Positions 1 through 8,273 of a stretch of DNA of 64,000 nucleotides are shown in pieces (position 1 is the stretch's first letter; each line of letters opens with the position of its first letter). A program made the position numbers and the translations under genes. This stretch comes from an uncultured Saprospiraceae bacterium (GTDB lineage: Bacteria > Bacteroidota > Bacteroidia > Chitinophagales > Saprospiraceae): assembly GCA_937924805.1 (NCBI GenBank), contig CALDTZ010000004.1:62001-126000 (forward strand), in the 5' to 3' direction. Under the pieces are notes generated by a model. The model was not told the DNA's origin, made no database searches, and saw only the letters and a list, made by a program, of their open reading frames with translations.

Positions 1-1502
1 GTATGTCCGCCTAGGTCTTGTCTGCAATGAAAATGAACGGCCATGTCATCTTTATTATAACCACTCCGAAGAATGCCAATACCTCGTTCTTCTCCAAAGA
101 AACTTTTACTATTGCTTAATGCTGTTTCGTTTTGAATTGCCCAATCACCATCTGTATAGTCGGAAGCAAAAATGGCTGCCATTAATAGGTAATTATGGTA
201 GCCGGATGTTGCGGGTTCTATTTGTTGATAAACATATCCTTCGGACGAATTTTTATAATATTTTTCTATATAGTTTCTCCAAACGAAATCAATCTTCTCG
301 TCATTTGGAAACATCCACTTCAGGCCAATAATATCGGAAGCACTGTTTTTGTATCCACCTACAGTTGAATTCCAACCTGATCCACCCCAAACATCTGTAC
401 CTATAAAGGCGTGCCCATAGGGTTGAGTAATGGCAGGGAGAAACGTATTTCCATACTTTCGTACATACGGATGGGGAAGAAGACTATATCCTCTTTTTGC
501 AGCGACGATTAATGAGGTCACGAATTGATAATTTTTGCCTAGCCCTTCGTAAGGCGTTCCTGTATGATACCATCCATAGGTTATAAAATTGCGGTATGCT
601 CGCATATAATCTTGTGTCAATGTTGTGTTATATCCGACTTCACCTTCGATAGCAATATTGGTTAATAATTCGAAAGTATTAAGACCTGTCCAGTTGCTCG
701 TTGTCGCATATGGAGCGGTGGTAACACCATATCTTGGTTCTGCTGGGATTATTTCTGCTAATGCCATTCGAACACTATCTTGTTGGTTTGTCGTCATAGC
801 ATTATAATTCATATCGTAGGCTAGAGCCATATGAACACCACCAAAATAATGATAGTTATTCCAATTTAAGTCAGGGTCATTATCGAGAACAATTTGAGCC
901 CATTGGCTCATAGCTTCTCCAAGCATTGACGCTCTATCATCATAATCTAGGCCAGTATCTGGATCATTTTGACCCTCCTTGATTAGGCATTCAAATGCTT
1001 CAAGTGCCATAACACTTGCAAGTAAATATCGTGCTTTATTGTCGACATCATCTAAGGCATTAAAATCATGGTTTATAAGTGCATAATAGGTATCATGTCT
1101 ATTCCATTTTCCAGCATTATCTACACGACGATTTCCATAGCTATCTTCGCCATAGGTTGCCGAATGACTATACCCACCAGACACCCCATAACTCAAGTGA
1201 TTTAGGGTAGTGTAGGCATGGAGTTGCGCAAATACTTCTTGTCCTGCATCGCTATTATCCATACGATCTATAATGTCTGTAAGTTCATCGGCTCCAAAGT
1301 ATACTCTTGGATGTTCACCTACTGGTGGTGCTATAGTTAAACTTCGCATATTTGTACTATCGAAAGTTATAGCTACGGGTCCAAATTCTCCTGCGGGATA
1401 GTTAGCCCATTCATCAATAAACCCACCCATTTGACTTGATTGACCTATTAGTCCACTATGGATGATTAAAACAAGAAGGTATACATTAAGTTTTTTTGTC
1501 AT
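1..1502 (-). CDS. Heparinase II/III-like polysaccharide lyase, secreted; 3' end beyond window
   Basis: The frame is open from an ATG at 1502 down to base 1, so about 500 N-terminal residues are visible and the C-terminus lies outside the window. It starts with a signal peptide (MTKKLNVYLLVLIIHSG, cleavage likely near LIGQ). A segment HPRVYFGADELTDII follows near residue 60; this resembles the opening of heparinase II/III-type alpha-toroid lyases. Further on come an aromatic-rich helical region and, at the cut edge, HFHCRQDLGGHT. In this family that stretch precedes the His-containing core of the beta-sandwich domain. The likely role is degradation of a uronic-acid polysaccharide in the periplasm or outside the cell, but the substrate cannot be read. 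A TAGGTTTG -7 box lies 28 bases upstream. The family call is moderately sure; PL17, PL21 or an uncharacterised relative are all possible. Confidence 0.72.
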   Translation of the reverse strand, partial: MTKKLNVYLLVLIIHSGLIGQSSQMGGFIDEWANYPAGEFGPVAITFDSTNMRSLTIAPPVGEHPRVYFGADELTDIIDRMDNSDAGQEVFAQLHAYTTLNHLSYGVSGGYSHSATYGEDSYGNRRVDNAGKWNRHDTYYALINHDFNALDDVDNKARYLLASVMALEAFECLIKEGQNDPDTGLDYDDRASMLGEAMSQWAQIVLDNDPDLNWNNYHYFGGVHMALAYDMNYNAMTTNQQDSVRMALAEIIPAEPRYGVTTAPYATTSNWTGLNTFELLTNIAIEGEVGYNTTLTQDYMRAYRNFITYGWYHTGTPYEGLGKNYQFVTSLIVAAKRGYSLLPHPYVRKYGNTFLPAITQPYGHAFIGTDVWGGSGWNSTVGGYKNSASDIIGLKWMFPNDEKIDFVWRNYIEKYYKNSSEGYVYQQIEPATSGYHNYLLMAAIFASDYTDGDWAIQNETALSNSKSFFGEERGIGILRSGYNKDDMAVHFHCRQDLGGH

Positions 1503-1529
1503 ATAATGAAGATAAATAAATTGAAAGTT

Positions 1530-1537
1530 CAAACCTA
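1530..1537 (-). promoter_or_regulatory. Candidate -7 promoter box of the lyase gene
   Basis: On the minus strand this reads TAGGTTTG, a full match to the Bacteroidota -7 consensus TAnnTTTG. It would start transcription near 1524, about 20 bases before the ATG at 1502. No convincing -33 TTG is seen. Confidence 0.4.
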
Positions 1538-1601
1538 ATAATTTGAAACTTCTACTTTTATCATACAAAAGTTATTCCTTTTGATAAATGTGAGTAATAT
1601 A

Positions 1602-2534
1602 TTAATACCTAATGGCGCCTTCTCTATTTATACTTGAAATATATCCAGTCAATTCAATTTTTGATTTCTTATAAAGTTTGGCTGCTTTCTCTTTAATACT
1701 TTCTGCAATGCTGGTATTAGCACATAAGGCAAACATGGATGGTCCTGCTCCTGATATTGAGAAACCTAAAGCACCTTCATTCATTGCGATGCTTTTTACT
1801 TCTTCAAAGTGTGGAATTAAGTGGGCTCTTTGGGGTTCTATAATGACATCTTGAAGGCTACGACCTAGTAAATTTAAATCTGATTTATATAAAGAAGCGA
1901 TAAACCCACCTAAGTTTCCGGATTGAGTAACATGGTCAGTAAGTGATACTTCTTCTTTAAGAATAGCACGTGAATCTTTGGTTAATATTTGGATGTGTGG
2001 ATACAATATTAAGGCCTGGAGTCCGAGAATCGTCGGAAGTTTGATAACATCAAGACTTGGATTATCTCGAATAAGGACAAAACCTCCGTATAAAGATGGG
2101 GCTGTGTTATCTGCATGAAAAGAGCCATCAGCAATCACTTCTGCTTGTGTAGCACAATCTAAAACTTCTTTTTTGGACAGTGGACAATTTAGGTATTCAT
2201 TTACAGCAAAAGCACCAGCTACAGCACTAGAAGCACTACTTCCCATTCCAGTACCTGTTGGCATATTTTTAAATAGAACAAGTTCAATTGGTTCTTCTGT
2301 TAAATTTAATTTTTCTAATACTTTATAAGCTGCAAAGCCAGCTGTATTTTTCATAATGTCGTTTGGGATGGATGGATTTCCTCTTACCCCTTTTAAAACT
2401 AACCCTTTAGTTTTCCCTTTATTTATAGATACTTCATCACCTAAACCATAAATAGGAAAGCCTAATATATCGTAACCTACACCTATATTGGAAACGGTAG
2501 CTGGAGCAAAAACTTTACACGGTATTCGTTTCAT
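1602..2534 (-). CDS. thrB: Homoserine kinase
   Basis: A 310-residue GHMP kinase that phosphorylates homoserine with ATP to O-phosphohomoserine, the step before threonine synthase. The sequence opens with KVFAPATVSNIGVGYDILGF, typical of ThrB. The GHMP phosphate-binding loop is PTGTGMGSSASSA near residue 90, and the C-terminal glycine motif GFSISGAGPSMFALC fits. The frame stays open upstream to 2618, but the ATG at 2534 is preferred. It gives the family's usual N-terminus, and a TACTTTTG -7 box sits inside the extension. No thrA or thrC is adjacent in this window, so it appears as a single gene with its own promoter. Identification is secure; regulation is inference. Confidence 0.93.
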   Translation of the reverse strand: MKRIPCKVFAPATVSNIGVGYDILGFPIYGLGDEVSINKGKTKGLVLKGVRGNPSIPNDIMKNTAGFAAYKVLEKLNLTEEPIELVLFKNMPTGTGMGSSASSAVAGAFAVNEYLNCPLSKKEVLDCATQAEVIADGSFHADNTAPSLYGGFVLIRDNPSLDVIKLPTILGLQALILYPHIQILTKDSRAILKEEVSLTDHVTQSGNLGGFIASLYKSDLNLLGRSLQDVIIEPQRAHLIPHFEEVKSIAMNEGALGFSISGAGPSMFALCANTSIAESIKEKAAKLYKKSKIELTGYISSINREGAIRY

Positions 2535-2569
2535 CTCATTATCATATTTAAGGTAAAATATTAATGATG

Positions 2570-2577
2570 CAAAAGTA
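2570..2577 (-). promoter_or_regulatory. Candidate -7 box of thrB
   Basis: Reads TACTTTTG on the minus strand, matching TAnnTTTG, 36 bases upstream of the ATG at 2534. Its position argues against the longer reading frame that would start at 2618. No clear -33 element. Confidence 0.4.
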
Positions 2578-2630
2578 AAGGAATAAACTTGTCGCAGTTT
2601 ACTAATTTTGATGTGCATTTAATATTAATT

Positions 2631-2738
2631 ATGTCAATAAAAATAATTGGAGCTGGATTCCCAAGAACAGGGACAAACTCATTGAAAATGTGCTTCATAT
2701 AACTTCATGTATCACGTTACCACCAAAATAAAAGTAAA
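2631..2738 (+). pseudogene. Remnant of a sulfotransferase gene (N-terminal fragment)
   Basis: An ATG at 2631 opens a 23-codon frame whose translation contains IKIIGAGFPRTGTNSLK. This is the 5'-phosphosulfate-binding loop found at the extreme N-terminus of Sulfotransfer_4-type PAPS sulfotransferases. It ends at a TAA at 2700-2702. Just after it, in another frame, FMYHVTT could echo the conserved YHM segment that normally follows about 10 residues later. No downstream sulfotransferase sequence remains before the cytochrome gene at 2739. I read this as a gene destroyed by a large deletion, with only its first roughly 30 codons left. The loop motif is clear; the decay history is inference. Confidence 0.6.
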
Positions 2739-3155
2739 ATGAAATTTATTAAGATACTTCTTGTAACCTTGTTTTTTGCCGGTTTTTATGCTTGTAATAA
2801 TGGGAATGAAGCTAAGAAAACCAACTCTGTAAGTAATGGAGAAGCCGAAAAATCAGTCATGCCAGCTAGTCAATTAGCAGAGGCAGAAAGAATAATAATA
2901 GAATCTGATCAATCTAAAATAGAACCTATAGACGCCGAAACGTTATTTAAAGGATATTGTGGTATTTGTCATGGACAAAAAGGAAACATGTCCATTAATG
3001 GTTCTAAAGTGTTAACAGAAACGAACACTACACTAGCTGAAAGAGTCGCTCAAATTTATTTTGGCAAAGGTACTATGACACCATTCAAAGGGGTACTTGA
3101 AGATGATCAGATTGTTGCTGTAGCAAAATATATCGACAATCTAAAGAAATCTTAA
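2739..3155 (+). CDS. c-type cytochrome lipoprotein
   Basis: A 138-residue protein with a lipoprotein signal (MKFIKILLVTLFFAGFYAC; lipobox GFYAC), so a periplasm-facing membrane anchor is expected. After a polar linker comes one class I cytochrome c domain: the haem-attachment motif CGICH near residue 75, and a likely axial methionine in GTMTPF near residue 117. It would carry electrons in the periplasm; no partner oxidase is adjacent. It ends back-to-back with the convergent thioredoxin-fold gene with no gap. The haem site and anchor are visible; the redox partner is unknown. Confidence 0.85.
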   Translation: MKFIKILLVTLFFAGFYACNNGNEAKKTNSVSNGEAEKSVMPASQLAEAERIIIESDQSKIEPIDAETLFKGYCGICHGQKGNMSINGSKVLTETNTTLAERVAQIYFGKGTMTPFKGVLEDDQIVAVAKYIDNLKKS

Positions 3156-3749
3156 TTACAGAATTGAAGATATTAGTTTCGTCAAGTCATATTGAATGGC
3201 TTGTTGTTTATCTTTAGCATACCATGTATGTAATGGAATACTATAAGGTTTCTCTTCAGCTAAAATAGCTTTTACCAATGTTTGCGCTTCATCAGGTCTA
3301 GGTCCATAGGAAGACAATAATTGATGGTTTTCATCTAATTGCAACAAAATTGGTATAGATCGACTTTTCCCATCTGTTAAGTGGGCATCTATTAGAGGTA
3401 TATTTTGATCTCTATAAATAAGTTTAAGATCAATTTTACCTTCACTTAATTTGGATACTGCATTGATGATAGGGTTTATCTGAGATGCATCACCGCACCA
3501 ATGTTCTGTTATCAACAACCACTTTATAGGTTTCTGAATTTTTTCAATTGCATTTGTAAGATGATCCGTAAGTTTTAATTTTCGATCAAGACGTGATTGT
3601 CTTTGCCAGTTTTGAGGAAGGTACTGTGCAAAAGGACTTTTGTCACCCATTTTTATTTCTTCTTGAAAGTTTTCAAGGTAGTCTTCATAAGAGATTGCTT
3701 TCTCAAAATAGTTTTTATACTCTTTTGCTGTTAATGTTGTTTGACTCAT
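3156..3749 (-). CDS. Thioredoxin-fold family protein with CGDA motif
   Basis: A 197-residue cytosolic protein. After a helical N-terminal half, the thioredoxin-like core has LLITEHWCGDASQINPII, where the usual CxxC is replaced by CGDA so only the first cysteine remains. The cis-proline loop is visible as SIPILLQLD. The pattern matches the thioredoxin_9 type common in this phylum, of unproven function. The frame is open up to 3827, but the ATG at 3749 (MSQTTLTAKEYKNYF) gives the usual start. With one cysteine it cannot act as a classical dithiol reductase by itself; a peroxidase-, bacillithiol- or chaperone-like role is conceivable. Confidence 0.75.
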   Translation of the reverse strand: MSQTTLTAKEYKNYFEKAISYEDYLENFQEEIKMGDKSPFAQYLPQNWQRQSRLDRKLKLTDHLTNAIEKIQKPIKWLLITEHWCGDASQINPIINAVSKLSEGKIDLKLIYRDQNIPLIDAHLTDGKSRSIPILLQLDENHQLLSSYGPRPDEAQTLVKAILAEEKPYSIPLHTWYAKDKQQAIQYDLTKLISSIL

Positions 3750-3925
3750 TATTATTTTGATTTTGTGGAAACATGAAAGTGAAACCGAAACGCTTTTTAA
3801 AAGTTTTAAGACTCCTTTGGTTATCATAAAAAGATAAACCTACTTGTCATGATAGGGACAAATTTTTGAAGACCGGAAATTTACTTTATTTAATTCATGT
3901 TCACATACCTTTCGTATGCTACAAA

Positions 3926-3964
3926 TGCAAAAGAGCCTGCAAATCAATGACTTACAGACTCTTT
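3926..3964 (-). terminator. Rho-independent terminator of tRNA-Asp
   Basis: Read on the minus strand, AAAGAGTCTGTAAG can pair with TTTGCAGGCTCTTT over about 14 base pairs, including three G-U pairs. A short T run follows. It begins three bases after the tRNA 3' end. Confidence 0.65.
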
Positions 3965-3967
3965 ATG

Positions 3968-4041
3968 CGGTCCGGACGGGACTCGAACCCGCGACCCCCT
4001 GCGTGACAGGCAGGTATTCTAACCAGCTGAACTACCGAACC
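3968..4041 (-). tRNA. tRNA-Asp (anticodon GTC)
   Basis: On the minus strand the 74 bases start GGTTCGGTAGTTCAGCTGG and fold as a full cloverleaf. The acceptor stem GGTTCGG pairs with CCGGACC (one G-U). The anticodon loop CTGTCAC carries GTC, and the T arm has GGTTCGAGTC. The discriminator base is G, as expected for aspartate. The 3' CCA is not encoded. The gene stands alone, with its own promoter about 85 bases upstream and a hairpin terminator directly after it. Confidence 0.96.
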
Positions 4042-4129
4042 ATTTTATGTTGAAGTTGCAAAAATTGAGCCTAATAATACCTCAATAGATTGTAACTTAA
4101 ATATTCACTATCTTTCTAGTAAAGCGATG

Positions 4130-4160
4130 CAAATGTAACAACCATTTTCATTTCAACAAA
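4130..4160 (-). promoter_or_regulatory. Promoter of tRNA-Asp, full -33/-7 match
   Basis: Minus strand: TTTG at 4160-4157, 19 bases, then TACATTTG at 4137-4130. This matches the Bacteroidota primary-sigma pattern TTTG-N19-TAnnTTTG. Transcription would begin near 4124, leaving a leader of about 83 bases before the mature tRNA. The rest of the gap 3832-4267 holds nothing else recognisable. Confidence 0.65.
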
Positions 4161-4267
4161 CCTTTTTGATGTAAAAAATTAAATTAATCCAAATTGATAA
4201 AGGCGATTCACACATCTTTACTAATTTGCACCTTCCTATTATGGTCAAAAAGAATTAAAAACTAAGT

Positions 4268-5224
4268 ATGGTATTTCTTGAATTCGAACGCCCCTTAGAA
4301 AAATTATACGAACAACTCGAAAAATTTAATGAGATTGCAGAAGATGGAGACATCGATGTTTCTGATAAAATTGCCGAACTCGAACTAAAGATTCAAAAAC
4401 AAAAGAAGGAGATTTATTCAAATCTTTCTGGTTGGCAAAAAGTTCAATTAAGCCGGCATCCTGAGCGTCCGTATACACTACATTATATAGAAAGTATTTG
4501 CAAAAATTTTGTAGAATTACATGGAGATCGAGCCTTTGGTGATGATAAAGCAATCGTTGGTGGAGTTGGTACTATCGGAGATACAAGTATGGTTATTATC
4601 GGTCACCAAAAAGGGGTAAATACAAAGATGAGGCAGTATCGAAATTTTGGTATGGCCAACCCAGAAGGGTATCGAAAAGCATTGCGATTAATGAAGATGG
4701 CAGAGCGATTTGAAATGCCAGTTGTTTGTTTGGTAGATACACCTGGAGCTTTTCCAGGGTTAGAAGCCGAAGAACGTGGTCAAGCTGAGGCGATCGCAAG
4801 AAACCTGTTTGAAATGGCACAATTAAAAGTTCCGATCTTGGTTTATGTAATCGGAGAAGGGGCATCCGGTGGAGCATTAGGTATAGGATTAGGAGATCGA
4901 GTATTTATGTTTGAGAATACTTGGTATTCTGTTATTTCTCCAGAATCATGCTCTTCTATTTTGTGGAGAAGTTGGGATCATAAAGAAGAAGCAGCAGAAT
5001 CATTAAAGCTTACAGCTGATGATATGCTTGGCTTTGGATTGATTGATGACATTGTCAAAGAACCATTAGGTGGCGCCCATCAAGATCCAGAAAAAATGAT
5101 GCGAACATTAAAAGCTCATATCAAAAAAGAATTAGCAGAATTATGTAAAGTTCCTGTGGATACAATGATCGAAAATAGGATTAATAAGTATGCCAAAATG
5201 GGTGAGTTTACAGTTGCTAAATAG
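4268..5224 (+). CDS. accA: Acetyl-CoA carboxylase carboxyltransferase subunit alpha
   Basis: A 318-residue subunit of acetyl-CoA carboxylase. Together with AccD it transfers the carboxyl group from biotin-BCCP to acetyl-CoA, giving malonyl-CoA for fatty acid synthesis in the cytosol. Visible family features are the N-terminal helical region, [15 protein letters not shown], the crotonase-fold segment [18 protein letters not shown], and the oxyanion-hole glycines in [15 protein letters not shown]. Length is normal for bacterial AccA. accD is not nearby, which is usual. dapA follows two bases after the stop, so the two are probably cotranscribed. Confidence 0.97.
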   Translation: MVFLEFERPLEKLYEQLEKFNEIAEDGDIDVSDKIAELELKIQKQKKEIYSNLSGWQKVQLSRHPERPYTLHYIESICKNFVELHGDRAFGDDKAIVGGVGTIGDTSMVIIGHQKGVNTKMRQYRNFGMANPEGYRKALRLMKMAERFEMPVVCLVDTPGAFPGLEAEERGQAEAIARNLFEMAQLKVPILVYVIGEGASGGALGIGLGDRVFMFENTWYSVISPESCSSILWRSWDHKEEAAESLKLTADDMLGFGLIDDIVKEPLGGAHQDPEKMMRTLKAHIKKELAELCKVPVDTMIENRINKYAKMGEFTVAK

Positions 5225-5226
5225 CC

Positions 5227-6117
5227 ATGGATAAAATCAAAAAACTTAGTGGAGTTGGTGTTGCTTTGATAACACCATTTAAAAAAGGCGAAATTGACTT
5301 TCAAGGGTATGAAAACGTAATAAATCACACCATTAATGGGGGGGTAGATTTTATTTTGCCACTAGGATCCACAGGGGAATCTGCACTGCTTTCAAGCGAA
5401 GAAAAAGCGGCTGTTTTAGCCTTTGCTATTAAGAGTAATAAAGGAAGAGTCCCACTAGTTGCTGGTAATTTTGGAGGAAATAATACGGTCGAAATTTTGA
5501 ACCAGATAAAAGCTCAAAACTTTGAGGGTATTGATGCTATATTATCAGCAAGTCCAGAATATTTAAAACCAGGTCAAGAAGGTATATTTAAGCATTACAT
5601 GGCTTTAGCCGAATGTTCACCAGTTCCCATTATTATTTACAATGTGCCAGGTAGGACCAGCTCGAATGTTTCTCCTCAAACGGTTTTGAGATTGGCGAAT
5701 GCTTCTAAAAAGTTTATTGGCTTAAAAGCAGCTTCTGGAGATCTTGTTCAGGCTACCCAAATCTTACGATCAAAGCCTGATCACTTTTTTGTGAGCTCGG
5801 GTGATGATCCAACGGCTTTGGCCATGATTAGTATCGGTGGTAGTGGCTGTATTTCTGTTTTAGCGAATGTTTTTCCCAAAGAATTTACAGAAATGATTCA
5901 TAAAGCGATTTTGGGTGATTTTAAAGGAGCTAGGAAACTAAATAATGAAACATTTGACCTTCATCATCATATGTATGTTGAAGGCAATCCTGTCGGTGTT
6001 AAAGCTGCAGCAGAAATATTAGGACTTTGTAGTCGAGACGTTCGCTTACCATTAGTTCCTATGTCAACTTTTGCCTATGAGGCACTAAGCCAATCAATGG
6101 CTTTATTACCTTCTTAG
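5227..6117 (+). CDS. dapA: 4-hydroxy-tetrahydrodipicolinate synthase
   Basis: A 296-residue TIM-barrel aldolase that condenses pyruvate with aspartate semialdehyde, the first step committed to lysine and diaminopimelate. The visible active site has the threonine pair in GSTGES, the catalytic tyrosine in YNVPGRTSSN, and the Schiff-base lysine in GLKAASGD. Length matches the family. The ATG lies two bases after the accA stop, indicating an operon that links malonyl-CoA and diaminopimelate supply. It ends ten bases from the convergent peptidase gene, with no terminator hairpin between them. Confidence 0.97.
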   Translation: MDKIKKLSGVGVALITPFKKGEIDFQGYENVINHTINGGVDFILPLGSTGESALLSSEEKAAVLAFAIKSNKGRVPLVAGNFGGNNTVEILNQIKAQNFEGIDAILSASPEYLKPGQEGIFKHYMALAECSPVPIIIYNVPGRTSSNVSPQTVLRLANASKKFIGLKAASGDLVQATQILRSKPDHFFVSSGDDPTALAMISIGGSGCISVLANVFPKEFTEMIHKAILGDFKGARKLNNETFDLHHHMYVEGNPVGVKAAAEILGLCSRDVRLPLVPMSTFAYEALSQSMALLPS

Positions 6118-6127
6118 TGCATACTAT

Positions 6128-7867
6128 TTAATGTAAAATTCTTCCAACAGGATATAAGTTGTGTGTATATTCATGATGATGCGAATGTTGGTATATGAAT
6201 TCTAATTGAGCATTACCGTCTTTTGCAAAATCATCCTCTTTGCCTTTTTTATCATCAAAAGCCTTTTTCAATTCTTGATCATCACTTAATAGTTTAACCG
6301 CTAAATCTTCAAATACGTAAGCGGAGTAATATTCTTTTTGCATGAGTATGCCATCAAAGAAATTCCAGGCAAAAAAGCTATCTGGTGCTTCGGGTTCTAG
6401 CGTGTGAACAATGTATTGAAGATTTTTTTGGAATGGATCTACGATTAAATCTCCTTTTCGATAAAGATGTTTGCGTTTTTCTGTTTTAATTTCCACACTA
6501 TGATGCAGATAATGGCCTTCATAGGGTCCATCAACTGTTTCGTATTTGGATATGTAGTACATCTCTACATCTATTAGAGTATCTTTTTCTAGTCGATTGT
6601 AATCGATATTATTAAGTGTAAACCTCTCAATGATTTTATCATAAGCTTGGGGTATTATATATGCTTTTGGAATGTTTATCGATTTAGTAGCCTTATAATT
6701 ATTTAAAAATGGAATTTGTTTTTCATATGGTTGACTTCTATCGTAATACAATCGTTTTTGTCCATGTATATCACTTGGTTTGTATTTCGCTTCATAACCT
6801 TTAAATTGAAATGTTTCAGGTCTGTCTTTATCTATTGTCCATTGAATATCTATGGATTTAGATTGACCCATTAGTTCGAGTGCTTTTTTTCTTTGCGAAG
6901 CTAATTCAATGCCATATACACTTAAATATTCGATCATAGATTCCATAAAAGCATATGTACTTAGTACACGATCTTTATACGGTTTAAGCATATGTGTTTC
7001 AGGCATAAAAGATAGTGTCTGAAATAGGCTAGCATAGCCGGAAGAGTATCTCGGAAGATCAAGGAATCCCATAATGCCTTCATCGGGAGTACTTTTTGCG
7101 TAAACATAAGGTGTCATTTCCCATTCTTTTTGATTCATTTTTTTATACAAATAAGGTAACATACCTTCTGTCATAGCTTTTGACATGATAGGATGAAGTT
7201 TATCTTTTTGTGTTGGAATCAAAGTCATTGTATATTGATAATCCGCTCCATTTGAAGTATGGTTATCGACAAACACATCAGGCGACCATTTGTTGAATAG
7301 AGCATTAAATGTTTTTGCATTTTTGGAGTCACATTTTACAAAATCTCGATTAAGATCTAAGTTTTTAATATTAGCTCTAAATCCGTAAGATTCGGGACCA
7401 TCTTGATTCGTTCTTGTGTGTGAGTTACGATTCAAAACGCCTCCAATGTTATAAGCGGGAATGATGATTAATTTTGTTTGTTTTAATGTTGATTGAAGTT
7501 TTTTATTAAATAGAATATCCCTTAAAAGCATCATTGTTGCATCAACTCCGCAAGGTTCACCAGCATGGATTGCATTATTAATAAGGAGGCAGACTTTATT
7601 GTTTTTTTTCGGTGAGAAATCTCCATCAACATCAAAGATTATTTCTTTAATTGGAACACCAACATCTGATAATCCTGCATCGTTCATCTGGAGCATTGTT
7701 GGGTGAGCTTCAACAAGCTTTTCATAGAAAGTATATATTTCATCAAGTGTAGCTGTTGTATTACTATTTGATTCAAAGCCTATTTTAAATGCATCCATAG
7801 TTTGGGGTAGAATAACGTTAGAGTATACTAGAAAACAAAAGATTAAAATTATGTTCGATCCTTGCAT
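6128..7867 (-). CDS. M14-family zinc carboxypeptidase, secreted
   Basis: 579 residues from the ATG at 7867, with a signal peptide (MQGSNIILIFCFLVYSNVILPQ). The catalytic domain shows zinc ligands HAGE in NNAIHAGEPCG, the N-R-D-type substrate region LDLNRDFVK, and a third-ligand histidine in VDNHTSNGADYQ. A candidate catalytic glutamate lies in MPETHMLKPYKDR. A C-terminal domain of about 200 residues follows, without recognised motifs. The frame is open back to 7942, overlapping apaG, but the 7867 ATG gives the signal peptide and leaves a 7-base gap, so it is preferred. It is the last gene of the yicC-gmk-apaG operon. Its peptide substrate is unknown. Confidence 0.88.
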   Translation of the reverse strand: MQGSNIILIFCFLVYSNVILPQTMDAFKIGFESNSNTTATLDEIYTFYEKLVEAHPTMLQMNDAGLSDVGVPIKEIIFDVDGDFSPKKNNKVCLLINNAIHAGEPCGVDATMMLLRDILFNKKLQSTLKQTKLIIIPAYNIGGVLNRNSHTRTNQDGPESYGFRANIKNLDLNRDFVKCDSKNAKTFNALFNKWSPDVFVDNHTSNGADYQYTMTLIPTQKDKLHPIMSKAMTEGMLPYLYKKMNQKEWEMTPYVYAKSTPDEGIMGFLDLPRYSSGYASLFQTLSFMPETHMLKPYKDRVLSTYAFMESMIEYLSVYGIELASQRKKALELMGQSKSIDIQWTIDKDRPETFQFKGYEAKYKPSDIHGQKRLYYDRSQPYEKQIPFLNNYKATKSINIPKAYIIPQAYDKIIERFTLNNIDYNRLEKDTLIDVEMYYISKYETVDGPYEGHYLHHSVEIKTEKRKHLYRKGDLIVDPFQKNLQYIVHTLEPEAPDSFFAWNFFDGILMQKEYYSAYVFEDLAVKLLSDDQELKKAFDDKKGKEDDFAKDGNAQLEFIYQHSHHHEYTHNLYPVGRILH

Positions 7868-7874
7868 AAGGTAT

Positions 7875-8264
7875 CTAGTTTGATGTTGAAAATTCTTGCA
7901 TTGTAAATAATGGAATTGCTGCTTTAAACAAGGAGCTATCATTGGAACGTTGCATAACGTAATAACCTTTCATGCTGCCAATTGGAGTCTTGATATTACT
8001 CCACGAACTATATTCATGAACGCCATTCGAAGGAATAATGGGTTGTTTGCCTATTACTCCATCGCCTTCAACATTTCGTTTATTACCATTTGAATCTTTG
8101 ATTTCCCAAAAGCGACTGATAAGCCTAACGGCAAAAGGATTTTTATTTTCAATGGTTACTTTATAAGTAAATACAAATTGACTAGCTAGTGGCTTAGATA
8201 CTTCAGGTTTGTATTTTGAAACCACAGTAATGATAACCCCATCTGTTACAGCTTGACTACTCAT
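7875..8264 (-). CDS. apaG: ApaG domain protein (DUF525)
   Basis: A 129-residue protein made of a single ApaG/DUF525 beta-sandwich. The signature runs through YKVTIENKN, LISRFWEIKDSNG, VEGDGVIGKQPIIPSNG and GSMKGYYVMQ. In proteobacteria ApaG was linked genetically to cobalt and magnesium resistance; its biochemical role remains unsettled. It sits between gmk (9-base gap) and the M14 peptidase (7-base gap), so it is cotranscribed with them. Confidence 0.92.
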   Translation of the reverse strand: MSSQAVTDGVIITVVSKYKPEVSKPLASQFVFTYKVTIENKNPFAVRLISRFWEIKDSNGNKRNVEGDGVIGKQPIIPSNGVHEYSSWSNIKTPIGSMKGYYVMQRSNDSSLFKAAIPLFTMQEFSTSN

Positions 8265-8273
8265 AATTAATAG

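Noticed and set aside
119..807. Plus-strand open frames opposite the lyase gene
   Set aside because: They lie antisense to a continuous minus-strand frame with a signal peptide and family-like motifs; their translations have no domain character.
1538..1590. Weak hairpin ACTTTT/AAAAGT after thrB
   Set aside because: Only six A/T-rich pairs and no clear T run; not strong enough to call a terminator.
4326..4877. Minus-strand open frames inside accA
   Set aside because: Shadows of the well-conserved accA frame; no start context or family match.
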